Source: Pseudomonas cremoricolorata | GTDB taxonomy: Bacteria; Pseudomonadota; Gammaproteobacteria; Pseudomonadales; Pseudomonadaceae | NCBI RefSeq assembly: GCF_000759535.1 | Contig: NZ_CP009455.1 | Location: 4,402,001-4,466,000, forward strand | Direction: 5' to 3' | Length of the DNA: 64,000 bases | Part shown: positions 16,804-25,485 of the stretch, piece by piece | Layout of the letters: every line of letters begins with the position of its first letter | Numbering within the stretch: the stretch's first letter is position 1 | Translations under genes and position numbers: made by a program | The notes under the pieces: generated by a model | Databases searched by the model: none | Told to the model about the DNA's origin: nothing | The model's input: the letters and a program-made list of their open reading frames with translations, nothing else

Positions 16804-17700
16804 ATGCCGTCATGTGCCAAGCCCCGTTCCCGCCCGTGTCAGCGCAGCGCTTTGTTACGCCGGGTCACTGGCCTTTTGTGCACGGCGTCATTGGCAGCCA
16901 ACCTGTACTACTGGGAACGTGCGCAGGCCTTGCCTGGCGAGGTGTTGCTGTTGCAGGGTCTGGCGCTGCTGGCGGTGCTCGGGCTGTTGCAGCAACGACG
17001 CCGCGCGATCAGCCTGCTGCCCGAGGAGCTGGCGCAGCGCATGCTGATGGTCCAGGAAGGCGAGCGTCAGCATCTGAGTCGCGAGCTGCATGACGATATC
17101 GGCCAGTTGCTCACCGCCGCCACCTTGCAGCTCGATTGGCTGCGGCGGCGCCTGCCCGGCGAACTCAAACCGCATGCCCTGACCCTGCGCGGCACCCTGG
17201 AACAAACCCTCACCCACGTGCGCGACGTCACCTGCCTGCTCAACCCGCGGCAACTGCTCAGCCTGGGCCTGGAGGCGAGCCTGCGCGCGCACCTGCTGCG
17301 AACCCTGCAGGCAAGCCCGGTGCGCTGGACCCTGCATTGCCCGCAGCGCCTGGACGGCGTGCCGACGGCCATCAGCATGGCGGCCTTTCGCATCACCCAG
17401 GAAGCGGTGACCAACCTGCTGCGCCACGCCCATGCCAACAACCTGCACATCGAGCTGCGGCGCAGCGAAGAAGGCCTGCTGCTGCGCATCGAAGACGACG
17501 GCGTCGGCTTCGACCCTGGCGCCGATCCGCAGCTGCTTGGGCAGCGTGGGTTGGCAGGCATGCAGGAGCGTGCGCAGGCCCTGCAAGGCACTTTCAGCCT
17601 CTCCAGCCAGCCGGGGCAAGGCACGCGGATAGAAGCTCGGCTGCCGTGGCCACCGCGCACCCACCCACGCGCCAGGACACCCGTCAGCAATGGCCTGTAG
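16804..17700 (+). CDS. NarL-type sensor histidine kinase (HisKA_3)
   Basis: A 298-residue membrane kinase. Two hydrophobic segments (about residues 18-36 and 45-63) with a very short loop serve as the only input region, so it has no periplasmic sensor domain. The dimerisation/phospho-acceptor motif ERQHLSRELHDDIGQ places the phosphorylated His at 96. The ATPase domain has the N-box QEAVTNLLRHAHA (N204) and DDGVGFDPG (231-239). It overlaps the following regulator gene by 11 bases, indicating a cognate pair. The signal and targets are unknown. Confidence 0.88.
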   Translation: MPSCAKPRSRPCQRSALLRRVTGLLCTASLAANLYYWERAQALPGEVLLLQGLALLAVLGLLQQRRRAISLLPEELAQRMLMVQEGERQHLSRELHDDIGQLLTAATLQLDWLRRRLPGELKPHALTLRGTLEQTLTHVRDVTCLLNPRQLLSLGLEASLRAHLLRTLQASPVRWTLHCPQRLDGVPTAISMAAFRITQEAVTNLLRHAHANNLHIELRRSEEGLLLRIEDDGVGFDPGADPQLLGQRGLAGMQERAQALQGTFSLSSQPGQGTRIEARLPWPPRTHPRARTPVSNGL

Positions 17701-18337
17701 ACTGCTGCTGGTCGACGACCACTCGCTGATTCGCGCCGGGGTCCGCGCGTTGATCGCGGACCTGCCTGGCTACCAGGTGGTCGGCGAAGCCGAAGACGGC
17801 CACCAGCTGCTGGCATTGGTCGAACAGGTGGCCGCCGATATCGTCCTGCTGGATCTGTCGATGCGCTCGACCAGTGGCCTGGACGCCATGGCGCAACTGC
17901 GCGACGCCGGCGCCCCGTGCAAGGTGCTGATTCTGTCGATGCACACCGATCCGCAGACCATCATGCGCGCCCTGCACGCCGGCGCCCACGGCTACCTGCT
18001 CAAGGACACCAGCGCCAGCGAGCTGGAACAGGCGTTACTGGCCCTGCGCAACAACGAACGCTACCTCAGCCCGGCCATCGCCCACACGGTGATCAACCAA
18101 GCCTTGCAGCGCAGCCCGGACCTCAGCGAGCGGCGCAGCCTCACCGCCCGGCAACTGGAGATTCTGCGGCTGATCGTGCGCGGCAAGTCGACCCGGGAAA
18201 TCGCCACGGGTCTGGGCCTATCGATCAAGACCGTAGAAACTCACCGCGCCCAGATCATGAAGCGCCTGCATATCTTCGATGTCGCAGGCCTGGTGCTGTA
18301 CGCGGTGCGCGAGAAGATCATCAACCTCGACGACTGA
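17690..18337 (+). CDS. LuxR/NarL-family response regulator
   Basis: The 215-residue regulator has an N-terminal receiver (acidic pair D9-D10, phospho-acceptor D55 in IVLLDLSMR, K105 in GYLLKDT). The C-terminal LuxR helix-turn-helix is at about 151-207 (LTARQLEILRLIVRGKST, SIKTVETHRAQIMKRL). It is translated from a start inside the kinase gene. Its 3' end overlaps the 3' end of the convergent lipid kinase gene by 17 bases. Confidence 0.92.
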   Translation: MACRLLLVDDHSLIRAGVRALIADLPGYQVVGEAEDGHQLLALVEQVAADIVLLDLSMRSTSGLDAMAQLRDAGAPCKVLILSMHTDPQTIMRALHAGAHGYLLKDTSASELEQALLALRNNERYLSPAIAHTVINQALQRSPDLSERRSLTARQLEILRLIVRGKSTREIATGLGLSIKTVETHRAQIMKRLHIFDVAGLVLYAVREKIINLDD

Positions 18338-19208
18338 GCAGCGGCGAGTTGGCCGGCAGGTGCACGTTGATCGCCCCAGGCTGCGCCTCGAAACGCAGGT
18401 TGTCGCCCTGCAGCGGTTCGCCGTCGAGGTTGACGTCCAGGCCCTTGGCGCTCTTGATCTCGACCCACGGCAGCCGTGCACGCACATACAAGCCGCCACC
18501 GCCGAGCAGTTCACGCAAGGCGCCGACCATGTCCTGGGGCGCCGGCAGGATGCTCACCTCCAGCAGGCCGTCATCGGCCAGGGCCTCGGGGCACAATTCA
18601 TGGCCGCCGCCAGCCTGGCGCCCATTGCCGATGCCCAGCGCCAGCAGGTCGCCCTGCCAGTGGAAATCAGGGCCGTGCAGTTCCACAGAGGCGGCCTGCA
18701 ACTCACTGAAGCGGCTCAACCCGGTGAACAGGTACGCCGCGCCGCCGAGCACTTTCTTCAAGTCTTCCGAGGTATTGGCCGTCACTTGGCTGCCGAAGCC
18801 TCCGGTGGCCATGTTGAGGAACCACTGCTCACCGACCTTGCCCAGGTCGATGGGCCGCGCGGGCTGGTCGAGCAGTGCCAGGGCCTGGGACGGATCCAGC
18901 GGCACGCCGGCGGCGCGGGCGAAGTCGTTGGCAGTGCCCAACGGCAGCAGCACCAGGCTGGCTTGCGTGGCCGCCTTGCCCATGGCCTCGGCGATATCGC
19001 GCAAGGTGCCGTCACCACCGCCGGCAATCAGCGTGCCGTAGCCTGCCTGCAAAGCCTCGTCGACCAGCCTCGCGGCATCGCCGCCTTCCCAGGTCAGGCG
19101 TACATCCAAGGTCCAGCCACGCTTGCGGCAGTGGGCCACGGCGCTGCGCACATCGTCGTTCATGGCCTGTTTGCCATGCAAAATCAGCATTGCCTTGCGC
19201 TGCTGCAT
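18321..19208 (-). CDS. yegS: Diacylglycerol kinase-like lipid kinase (YegS family)
   Basis: The 295-residue protein begins MQQRKAMLILHGKQ. The nucleotide-binding loop GGGDGTL is at 63-69 (TLIAGGGDGTLRDIAEAMG), followed by LPLGTANDFARAAGVP and the GGFGSQVT segment of the DAGK catalytic domain. YegS-type enzymes phosphorylate phosphatidylglycerol or related lipids at the inner membrane. ATG 19208 is chosen over an in-frame ATG 21 codons upstream because GGAGAAG sits 5 bases before it and the length fits the family. Its stop lies within the end of the convergent response-regulator gene. Confidence 0.9.
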   Translation of the reverse strand: MQQRKAMLILHGKQAMNDDVRSAVAHCRKRGWTLDVRLTWEGGDAARLVDEALQAGYGTLIAGGGDGTLRDIAEAMGKAATQASLVLLPLGTANDFARAAGVPLDPSQALALLDQPARPIDLGKVGEQWFLNMATGGFGSQVTANTSEDLKKVLGGAAYLFTGLSRFSELQAASVELHGPDFHWQGDLLALGIGNGRQAGGGHELCPEALADDGLLEVSILPAPQDMVGALRELLGGGGLYVRARLPWVEIKSAKGLDVNLDGEPLQGDNLRFEAQPGAINVHLPANSPLLSRRG

Positions 19209-19344
19209 TGCGCTTCTCCGTTGGTGAGTACTACGGCAATCTCGACACTGCGCAAGGGCGATTTGCTGCATGGCGAAGGAGGTTACGGCGAAAAAAGCTG
19301 TGGCGGCCTACCTGCAAGGGATGGTCAAGCGGCCGCCCCGGCCC

Positions 19345-20571
19345 TCAATCGAGCAGCTCGCTGAAGGGAATGAAACTCACCGCATCGCCGGGCTGCGGCG
19401 TGGTGCCTTCAAGCACCTCGACCAGACCATCTGCCCAGGCCGCGCTGCGCAGCACGCCGGAGCTCTGGTTCTTGTAGATCTGCACCCGGCCCTGTTCGAT
19501 GCGCGCACGCAGGTATTCGCGGCGGCTGCCGACCTTGTTCCAAGCGAACGCCGCAGGCATCTGCACGCGCAGCGGCTCAAGCCTGCTCACCCCCAGGCGG
19601 CGCAGCAGGTAGGGCCGGGCCAACAAGCCGAAGGTGACCAGGGTCGAGGCCGGATTGCCCGGCAGGCCGATCACCGGCACGCCGCGAAAATGCCCAAAGG
19701 TCAGCGGCTTGCCGGGCTTGATGGCCAGTTTCCACAGTGACAGCTCGCCGGCCTCGCGCAAGGCCATGCCCAGATAGTCCGCCTCGCCCACCGACACCCC
19801 ACCGGTGGAGAGGATCAAGTCGACATCACCCAGACGTGCCAGGCACTGGCGAGTCAGCTCCAGGTCATCGGCCAGAATGCCGGCATCGGTGACCTCACAA
19901 CCCATGCGCTGCAACCAACTCACCAGCAATCGTCGGTTGCTGTTGTAGATCTGCCCCGCGGCCAGCGGCTGGCCGGGCTCGACCAGTTCATCGCCAGTGG
20001 ACAGCACAGCGACCCGCGCGCGCCGAATGACTGGCACGTGACCATGACCGAGGGTCGCGACCAGACCCAGTTCGATTGGGCCAAGCCGTGCGCCAGCGGC
20101 CAGCACCTGATCGCCAATCCGCGCCTCCTGACCTTGCGGACGCACGTTCTGCTCAGGCGTAAGGCTTTCCAGAAAGCGCACCTTGCCGTCGGCCAGCACC
20201 TCGACGTTCTCCTGCATCTCGACGCAGTCGGCACCCGCCGGCAGCGGCGCGCCGGTGAAAATGCGCGCGCACGTCCCAGGCTGTAGCGGTTCGGGGGCGT
20301 GGCCTGCGAAAATACGCTGGCTGACCGCCAGCGGCTCGCCCTGCCAGTCGGCGAGACGTAACGCATAGCCGTCCATGGCGCTGTTGGGCCATGGCGGCAG
20401 GTCGATGCTCGACACCAGGTCTTGGGCCAGCACCCGGCCATCGGCGTCGGCCAGGGCCACCTGCTCGACTTCGCGGATCGGCTTGGCATCGGCCAGGCTC
20501 AGCAACTGCGCAAGGGCTTGTTCGACCGGCATCAATGGCCGGCTCTGGCTCGCCTCAGCCACGGCTTTCAC
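19345..20571 (-). CDS. moeA: Molybdopterin molybdenumtransferase MoeA
   Basis: MoeA inserts molybdate into adenylylated molybdopterin, the last common step of molybdenum cofactor synthesis. The protein has about 408 residues. Motifs are DLPPWPNSAMDGYALR, RIFTGAPLPAGADCVEMQE, VLSTGDELVEPGQPL, IYNSNR and STGGVSVGEADYLG, then KPGKPLTFGHF and GLPGNPASTLVTF. The start is uncertain: GTG 20571 gives the usual short leader before LMPVEQALAQLL and overlaps moaB by 17 bases, while ATG 20532 is the alternative. Neither has a clear ribosome-binding site. It supplies cofactor for xanthine dehydrogenase, among others. Confidence 0.93.
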   Translation of the reverse strand: MKAVAEASQSRPLMPVEQALAQLLSLADAKPIREVEQVALADADGRVLAQDLVSSIDLPPWPNSAMDGYALRLADWQGEPLAVSQRIFAGHAPEPLQPGTCARIFTGAPLPAGADCVEMQENVEVLADGKVRFLESLTPEQNVRPQGQEARIGDQVLAAGARLGPIELGLVATLGHGHVPVIRRARVAVLSTGDELVEPGQPLAAGQIYNSNRRLLVSWLQRMGCEVTDAGILADDLELTRQCLARLGDVDLILSTGGVSVGEADYLGMALREAGELSLWKLAIKPGKPLTFGHFRGVPVIGLPGNPASTLVTFGLLARPYLLRRLGVSRLEPLRVQMPAAFAWNKVGSRREYLRARIEQGRVQIYKNQSSGVLRSAAWADGLVEVLEGTTPQPGDAVSFIPFSELLD

Positions 20572-21094
20572 ACGGCGCAGCCTGCTTGAGGTGCGGGACG
20601 AAATTGCACGGACGGTGACGGGCGTCGAGCTGCTCGGCGAGGATGCCGTCCCAACCTGTACGCACCGCATTGGTCGAGCCAGGCAGGCAACACACCAGGG
20701 TGCCATTGGCCAGCCCCGCCAGAGCGCGCGATTGCACGGTCGAGGTGCCGATATCGGGTACGGAAATCTGTCGGAACAGCTCGCCGAAGCCGTCGACCTG
20801 TTTGTCCAGCAGGCAGGCAACCGCCTCAGGAGTGCTGTCGCGGCCAGTGAAACCGGTGCCGCCGGTGATCAGCACCACCTGTACGGTGTCCTCGGCGATC
20901 CAGGTGGCGACCTGGGCGCGAATCTTGTACAGGTCGTCCTTGAGCAGCACCCGCGCAGCCAGGTTATGGCCGGCGGAGGTGAGACGGTCGACGAAGGTCT
21001 GGCCGGAAGTATCGGTGTCCAGGGTGCGGGTGTCGCTGACCGTCAGCACGGCGATGTTCAGCGGCACGAAAGGGGTATCTGCCTTGGCTTTCAT
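20555..21094 (-). CDS. moaB: Molybdenum cofactor biosynthesis protein MoaB
   Basis: The 179-residue MogA/MoaB-type protein adenylylates molybdopterin before metal insertion. Diagnostic segments are LNIAVLTVSDTRTLDTDTSG, VVLITGGTGFTGRDSTPEAV (split here), LSMRS-like GELFRQISVPDIGTSTVQSRA and LVCCLPGSTNAVRTGWD. It is directly upstream of moeA on the same strand and likely co-transcribed. Divergent from it is a small lipoprotein gene. Confidence 0.93.
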   Translation of the reverse strand: MKAKADTPFVPLNIAVLTVSDTRTLDTDTSGQTFVDRLTSAGHNLAARVLLKDDLYKIRAQVATWIAEDTVQVVLITGGTGFTGRDSTPEAVACLLDKQVDGFGELFRQISVPDIGTSTVQSRALAGLANGTLVCCLPGSTNAVRTGWDGILAEQLDARHRPCNFVPHLKQAAPCESRG

Positions 21095-21256
21095 GGGGGT
21101 CCATCACAGAGGAAATGTTGCCGTGGTTATATCACAGCGGGCCCCACGAACCATTGACCTGGAAAGAACCTCGCGACTGTGCTGCACTGTGCAAGGAACT
21201 TGCGTAGACCTCATGCGTCTGACGGACACCTAGCACCCTCGATGTGGAGAAACACG

Positions 21257-21478
21257 ATGATCAAGCGGACCCTTCCCGCCTTCCTGCTTGCCCTGGGCAT
21301 GGGCGCCCTTGCCGGCTGCGCATCGCCAAGCGTCATCACCCTGAACGATGGCCGCGAGATTCAGGCGGTCGACACGCCCAAGTACGATGAAGACTCCGGC
21401 TTCTACGAATTCGAGCAGCTCGACGGCAAGCGCACTCGCCTGAACAAGGATCAGATCCGCACCGTCAAGGAGCTCTGA
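21257..21478 (+). CDS. Small YgdI/YgdR-family lipoprotein
   Basis: The 73-residue protein has a lipoprotein signal peptide ending LAGC, with Cys21 as the lipidation site. The mature part (PSVITLNDGREIQAVDTPKY, then DSGFYEFEQLDGKRTRLNKD) is the YgdI/YgdR domain. ATG 21257 is chosen because GGAG precedes it by 6 bases and the signal peptide begins there. The function of the family is not established. It diverges from moaB. Confidence 0.85.
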   Translation: MIKRTLPAFLLALGMGALAGCASPSVITLNDGREIQAVDTPKYDEDSGFYEFEQLDGKRTRLNKDQIRTVKEL

Positions 21479-21520
21479 TCCGACGCCTTTTCGCACAACA
21501 ACCTTATTTACAACAAGGGC

Positions 21521-21549
21521 TTGCGTGCCAAAAGGCGATACAGTAGGAT
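21521..21549 (+). promoter_or_regulatory. Promoter of tRNA-Pro
   Basis: TTGCGT (21521-21526), a 17-base spacer and TAGGAT (21544-21549) place a transcription start a few bases before the mature tRNA 5' end. Confidence 0.5.
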
Positions 21550-21558
21550 TTCCTTCAT

Positions 21559-21635
21559 CGGAGTGTAGCGCAGCCAGGTAGCGCGTCTCGTTCGGGACGA
21601 GAAGGCCGCAGGTTCGAATCCTGTCTCTCCGACCA
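21559..21635 (+). tRNA. tRNA-Pro (anticodon CGG)
   Basis: The 77-base cloverleaf includes an encoded 3' CCA. Acceptor ends CGGAGTG and the matching 3' strand pair. The anticodon arm is TCTCG-TT-CGG-GA-CGAGA, giving anticodon CGG for the codon CCG. The T-arm GTTCGAATC is canonical. A T-rich intrinsic terminator follows 9 bases later. I see no integrase or attachment repeat next to it. Confidence 0.97.
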
Positions 21636-21644
21636 AATCCTCAC

Positions 21645-21671
21645 AAAAAACCCGCCCAGTGCGGGTTTTTT
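21645..21671. terminator. Intrinsic terminator, probably bidirectional
   Basis: The hairpin CCCGC-CCAGT-GCGGG is flanked by A6 on the left and T6 on the right, so it can end both the tRNA transcript and the converging ABC exporter transcript. Confidence 0.85.
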
Positions 21672-21680
21672 GTTGCCCGC

Positions 21681-23444
21681 TCACAACTCCCGAGCGCCGA
21701 ACTGCAAGGCCGCCAACCGCGCATACAGCGGGCTGGTTTCGATCAGTTGCGCATGCGTACCCACCGCCACCACCCGCCCTTGATCCATTACGGCAATACG
21801 CTCGGCATGCTGCACCGTGGCCAGGCGATGGGCGATCACCAGGGTGGTGCGCCCAGCCATCAAGGTCGGCAGCGCCTGCTGCACCAGGTATTCGCTCTGC
21901 GCATCCAGAGCACTGGTGGCCTCGTCGAGCAGCAGAATCGGCGCATCTACCAGCAAGGCGCGGGCAATCGCCAGGCGTTGACGCTGTCCGCCCGACAGCC
22001 CCGCGCCGCCCTCGCCTATCAAGGTCTGATACCCCAGCGGCAGGCGCTCGATGAACTCATGGGCGTGGGCACTGCGCGCTGCGGCCTCGACCTGTTCGAA
22101 GCTGGCCTCGGGACGGCCATAGCGCAGATTGGCCTCGACGGTGCCGCGAAACAGCGCAGGTTGCTGCGCCACCAGGGCGAACTGGCTGCGTAGGGTTGCC
22201 GGGTCGAGGTGTGCGATGGGCTGGCCGTCGAGCAGGATGCGTCCTTGTTGCGGGTCATAGAAACGCAGCAACAGGTCGAACAGCGTCGACTTACCCGCCC
22301 CCGAGGGGCCGACCAGGGCCAGGGTCTGACCCGGCTCTATCCGTAGGTCGAGCCCGTCGATGGCCGCCTGCTGCGGCCGCGACGGGTAGGCGAAATGCAG
22401 CCCTTGCAGCTCGATCAGGCCAACCGCCCTGGGCAGCTCGGCGGGCAGCGCTGGGGCGACGATGGCCGGGCGCGCTGCCAGCAGTTCAGCGATACGCTGC
22501 GCCGCGCCTGCCGCTCGCTGCAATTCACCGAGCACTTCACTGAGGGTGCCCACCGCGCTGCCGACGATCAGGCTGTAGAACACGAACGCGGCCAGATCGC
22601 CGGCCGACATGCGTCCGGCAATCACGTCCATGCCGCCGACCCACAGCATCACCCCCACTGCGCCCAACACCAGCACGATCACCAGGGTGATCAGCCAGGC
22701 GCGTTGGCGGATGCGCAGGCGCGCCACCTCGAACGCTGCTTCCACGGTGTCTGCGAACAACGCGCGGTCGCGCGGCTGGTGATTGTAGGCCTGCACGGTC
22801 TTGATCTGGCCCAGGGTCTCGGCCACATAGCTGCCGACATCGGCGATGCGGTCCTGGCTTTGCCGCGACAGACTGCGCGCACGCCGGCCCATCAGCAGGA
22901 TCGGCGCCAGCACCAGCGGCAGGGCCAGCACCACGATGCTGGTGAGCTTGACGTTGGTGATGAACAGCAGCACCACGCCGCCCACCACCATCAAGGCATT
23001 GCGCAGGAACATCGACAGCGACGAGCCGATCACCGACTGCAGCAAGGTGGTGTCGGCGGTCAGCCGCGACTGGATTTCCGAGCTGCGGTTGTCTTCGAAA
23101 AAGCCTGGGTGCAGGGTCAGCAGATGATCGAACACCGCGCGGCGGATGTCGGCGACGCACCGCTCGCCGATCCACGACACCAGATAAAAGCGGCTGAAGG
23201 TGCCGAGCGCCAGGGCCAGCACCAGCAGCAGGAACAGGCCCAAGGTGCGGTTGAGCTGCTCGGCCGAGCCGGTCATGAAACCGTGATCGACCAGCAGCCG
23301 CACGCCCTGGCCCATCGACAGCGTGACCAGCGCGGTGAGCACCAGTGCCAGCAGCGCCAGCAACACCTGACGCCGATACGGGCGAATGAAGCGCCAGGCC
23401 AGACCCAGGGCGCGCGGAGGGAGTGCGGAAGCAGTCTGTGACAT
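21681..23444 (-). CDS. ABC-type multidrug/lipid exporter half-transporter (MsbA-like)
   Basis: The 587-residue protein fuses an N-terminal six-helix ABC exporter membrane domain (about residues 20-315) to a C-terminal ATPase. Walker A GPSGAGKS is at 379-386, the signature LSGGQ at 483-487 and Walker B LLLLDE at 504-508, with the switch His in VIAHRLATV. Such half-transporters act as homodimers at the inner membrane. Likely cargo is a lipid or hydrophobic compound, but sequence alone does not decide. Essential msbA usually lies beside lpxK, which is not here, so this is probably a paralogue. Confidence 0.9.
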   Translation of the reverse strand: MSQTASALPPRALGLAWRFIRPYRRQVLLALLALVLTALVTLSMGQGVRLLVDHGFMTGSAEQLNRTLGLFLLLVLALALGTFSRFYLVSWIGERCVADIRRAVFDHLLTLHPGFFEDNRSSEIQSRLTADTTLLQSVIGSSLSMFLRNALMVVGGVVLLFITNVKLTSIVVLALPLVLAPILLMGRRARSLSRQSQDRIADVGSYVAETLGQIKTVQAYNHQPRDRALFADTVEAAFEVARLRIRQRAWLITLVIVLVLGAVGVMLWVGGMDVIAGRMSAGDLAAFVFYSLIVGSAVGTLSEVLGELQRAAGAAQRIAELLAARPAIVAPALPAELPRAVGLIELQGLHFAYPSRPQQAAIDGLDLRIEPGQTLALVGPSGAGKSTLFDLLLRFYDPQQGRILLDGQPIAHLDPATLRSQFALVAQQPALFRGTVEANLRYGRPEASFEQVEAAARSAHAHEFIERLPLGYQTLIGEGGAGLSGGQRQRLAIARALLVDAPILLLDEATSALDAQSEYLVQQALPTLMAGRTTLVIAHRLATVQHAERIAVMDQGRVVAVGTHAQLIETSPLYARLAALQFGAREL

Positions 23445-23741
23445 GGCGTGGGTCGATCCGGGGCAAAGGACGTGCAGCCTACCACTGTGGCAGGGGCAAA
23501 CCTCTGTCGTTGACGCCGAGCGGTTTGACGGAACTCGAGCAGCCGCGGCGACGTCGCACAGTCTGGTGACGATGCACAGGGGTAATGGCCAGTGATGGCG
23601 CTATGCCCATTCGGTCTAATCGGCGACTAGCCATCGGCCAGCATCTCTGGTGCACTGTCGTCGTCAATCTGACCCGAAGCCGACACACCGACGTCATGCC
23701 TTCGGATTACCGTGAGCCAGCACCTGAAGAGGAGACAGGAC

Positions 23742-23921
23742 ATGAGCACTGAGCACAGCCACGACCCGCAAAAACCCCATACCCAGGCTCCCCAGCAGCC
23801 CTGCGGCTCGATCATCGATGCCCAGGGCCGTGAAGTGCCGATCACCGAGCAGATGATTCAGCAGGCCTGCCAGGCTCTGGAGCAGAGCCGCAAGAGCGTG
23901 ACGGCAGGCGTTGGGGCGTAA
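23742..23921 (+). CDS. Small conserved hypothetical protein
   Basis: A 59-residue, soluble, Gln/His-rich protein starting MSTEHSHDPQKPHTQ. Its C-terminal half (CGSIIDAQGREVPITEQM, then IQQACQALEQSRK) looks like a compact folded segment. A strong AAGAGGAGA ribosome-binding site precedes the ATG, and the reading frame ends just before a REP-like palindrome, both supporting a real gene. No function is recognised. The 297 bases between the ABC exporter start and this gene hold only presumed promoters. Confidence 0.7.
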   Translation: MSTEHSHDPQKPHTQAPQQPCGSIIDAQGREVPITEQMIQQACQALEQSRKSVTAGVGA

Positions 23922-23928
23922 GTTTCAT

Positions 23929-23978
23929 CCGGCCCTTCGCGGGTAAACCGCAGCGGCGGACCGCCCGCGAAGGGCCGG
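23929..23978. repeat. REP-like palindrome (15-base perfect stem)
   Basis: CCGGCCCTTCGCGGG (23929-23943) pairs perfectly with CCCGCGAAGGGCCGG (23964-23978) around a 20-base loop. A shorter relative with the same CCCTTCGCGGGTAAACCGC core is at 29661-29685. It lies between converging genes and probably acts as a REP element and transcription barrier. Confidence 0.75.
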
Positions 23979-24012
23979 TCTACCATCAACCTCCTGCAAC
24001 GTGACCGCGCCC

Positions 24013-25155
24013 TCAGACCAACACCGCGCCCAACGCACTGACCATCTGCGCCAACTGCGGCGCCTCGCCCTGCACACGCACGTGCAAGCCTTCGATTTCC
24101 CGGCGTGGCGGATAGTGTTTGCGCAGGCGGTCGAAGGCGGCGCGCTGCGCAGCGGTGTCGCTGCTCAGGCTACGGCGAAAATCGGCGTCATCGCGGCGTG
24201 GGTCGTACACCACGCGGCACAGCGTGGCCAAGGCCCAGTCCAGCTCGGCGCTGGCGGCGAACTCAAGCTTGGCCAGCGCTACCGGCGGCAGCAGATCGGC
24301 CAGGCGTACAGTGGGCGCGATGCCGCGCCATTGGCACAACGCCTGGTAGATCTGCGCCGTGCCGCGCTGGCGGCCATCGAGGCTGTAGCCGGCGATGTGC
24401 GGGGTCGCCAGGGTGCACAGGTCGGCCAGTTGCAGGTTCACTTCAGGCTCGCCTTCCCAGACATCGAGCACCGCGTGTACATCATCGCGCTCAGCAAGCA
24501 ACGCGCGCAGCGCCTGGTTGTCGACGATCGGCCCGCGGGCCGCATTGATCAGCCAGCTGCCGGGGCGCAACTGCGCCAGTTCCGCCGCGCCGAGCAGGTG
24601 CCAGGTGGGGTGCTCGCCATCGCGCTGCAAGGGGGTGTGCAGGCTGATCACATCGCATTGGGCAAGAATGGTTTCCAGGCTGACGAAGTCGCCGCCTTCC
24701 TGCGCCTCGCGCACCGGGTCGCACACCAGCACGCGCCAGCCCAGGCCGTGCAGCACGCGCACCAGACGCCCCCCCACTTCACCGGCGCCCACCACCCCAT
24801 ACACACGCTGCGATAGCGCTACGCCTTCCAGCTCGGCAAGCGTCAGCAGGCTGCCGAGCACATAATCGACCACACCGCGGGCGTTGCAGCCCGGAGCGCT
24901 GCGCCAGTGGATGCCGGCTTCGGCGAGGTAGTCGAGTTGCAGGTGGTCGGTGCCGATGGTGCAGGTGCCGACGAAGCGCACGCGGCTGCCTTCGAGCAGT
25001 TGCCGGTCGACGCGAGTCACCGAGCGCACCAGCAGCACGTCGGCATCCTTGACGCAGGCCGCATCGATGGCGCGCCCCGGATAGCGGCGGATTTCGCCGA
25101 GCCCTGCGAAAAAGGCATCGAGCAGGGGGATGTTTTCATCGGCAACTATCAGCAT
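24013..25155 (-). CDS. pdxB: Erythronate-4-phosphate dehydrogenase
   Basis: PdxB oxidises 4-phosphoerythronate in the pyridoxal phosphate pathway. The 380-residue protein begins [16 protein letters not shown], with AAGGAG upstream of ATG 25155. The D-2-hydroxyacid dehydrogenase fold is shown by the NAD loop [16 protein letters not shown], the catalytic Arg in [12 protein letters not shown], Glu in WEGEPE and His in [11 protein letters not shown]. The C-terminal PdxB dimerisation domain ([11 protein letters not shown]) is present. Confidence 0.95.
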   Translation of the reverse strand: MLIVADENIPLLDAFFAGLGEIRRYPGRAIDAACVKDADVLLVRSVTRVDRQLLEGSRVRFVGTCTIGTDHLQLDYLAEAGIHWRSAPGCNARGVVDYVLGSLLTLAELEGVALSQRVYGVVGAGEVGGRLVRVLHGLGWRVLVCDPVREAQEGGDFVSLETILAQCDVISLHTPLQRDGEHPTWHLLGAAELAQLRPGSWLINAARGPIVDNQALRALLAERDDVHAVLDVWEGEPEVNLQLADLCTLATPHIAGYSLDGRQRGTAQIYQALCQWRGIAPTVRLADLLPPVALAKLEFAASAELDWALATLCRVVYDPRRDDADFRRSLSSDTAAQRAAFDRLRKHYPPRREIEGLHVRVQGEAPQLAQMVSALGAVLV

Positions 25156-25214
25156 GGCGCACTCCTTATCGGGGTGCGCAGTGTAGGCGCTCGGCGGTAA
25201 GGCTTCCAGCCGGG

Positions 25215-25457
25215 TCAACCGGCGTTCTTGCGGATCCAGTACAGGTAGGTGCCCGCCTGCTCCTGCTGCTCGACCAGATCATGGCCAAGAAACACGCAGA
25301 ACTTGGGGATGTCGCGGCGGGTCGAGGGATCGGTGGCGATCACCTTGAGCAGGCCGCCGGCGGCCAGGTCGCGCACGTGCTGGTGCAGCATCATCACCGG
25401 CTCCGGGCAGTTCAGGCCGCTGGCGTCGAGCACCGCGTCCGGGGTGAGGTCAGTCAT
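25215..25457 (-). CDS. tusA: TusA-family sulfur carrier protein
   Basis: The 80-residue protein contains the CPEP motif with Cys17 ([16 protein letters not shown]), which accepts persulfide sulfur and passes it to tRNA thiolation or cofactor synthesis. The rest of the fold ([20 protein letters not shown]) is typical. It lies between rlmM and pdxB on the same strand, with short gaps, so the three may form one transcript. Confidence 0.92.
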   Translation of the reverse strand: MTDLTPDAVLDASGLNCPEPVMMLHQHVRDLAAGGLLKVIATDPSTRRDIPKFCVFLGHDLVEQQEQAGTYLYWIRKNAG

Positions 25458-25485
25458 GTCAGGCTCCGTGGCAGATCAATGGGGG

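Noticed and set aside
19270..19344. A plus-strand frame starting MAKEVTAKKAVAAYLQG between yegS and moeA.
   Set aside because: Although GGAGG appears nearby, most of the frame (to 19740) is antisense to moeA and shows no family pattern.
21559..23444. tRNA-Pro as a possible integration site for a genomic island.
   Set aside because: No integrase, no repeat of the tRNA 3' end and no change in gene content; the neighbours are ordinary chromosomal genes.
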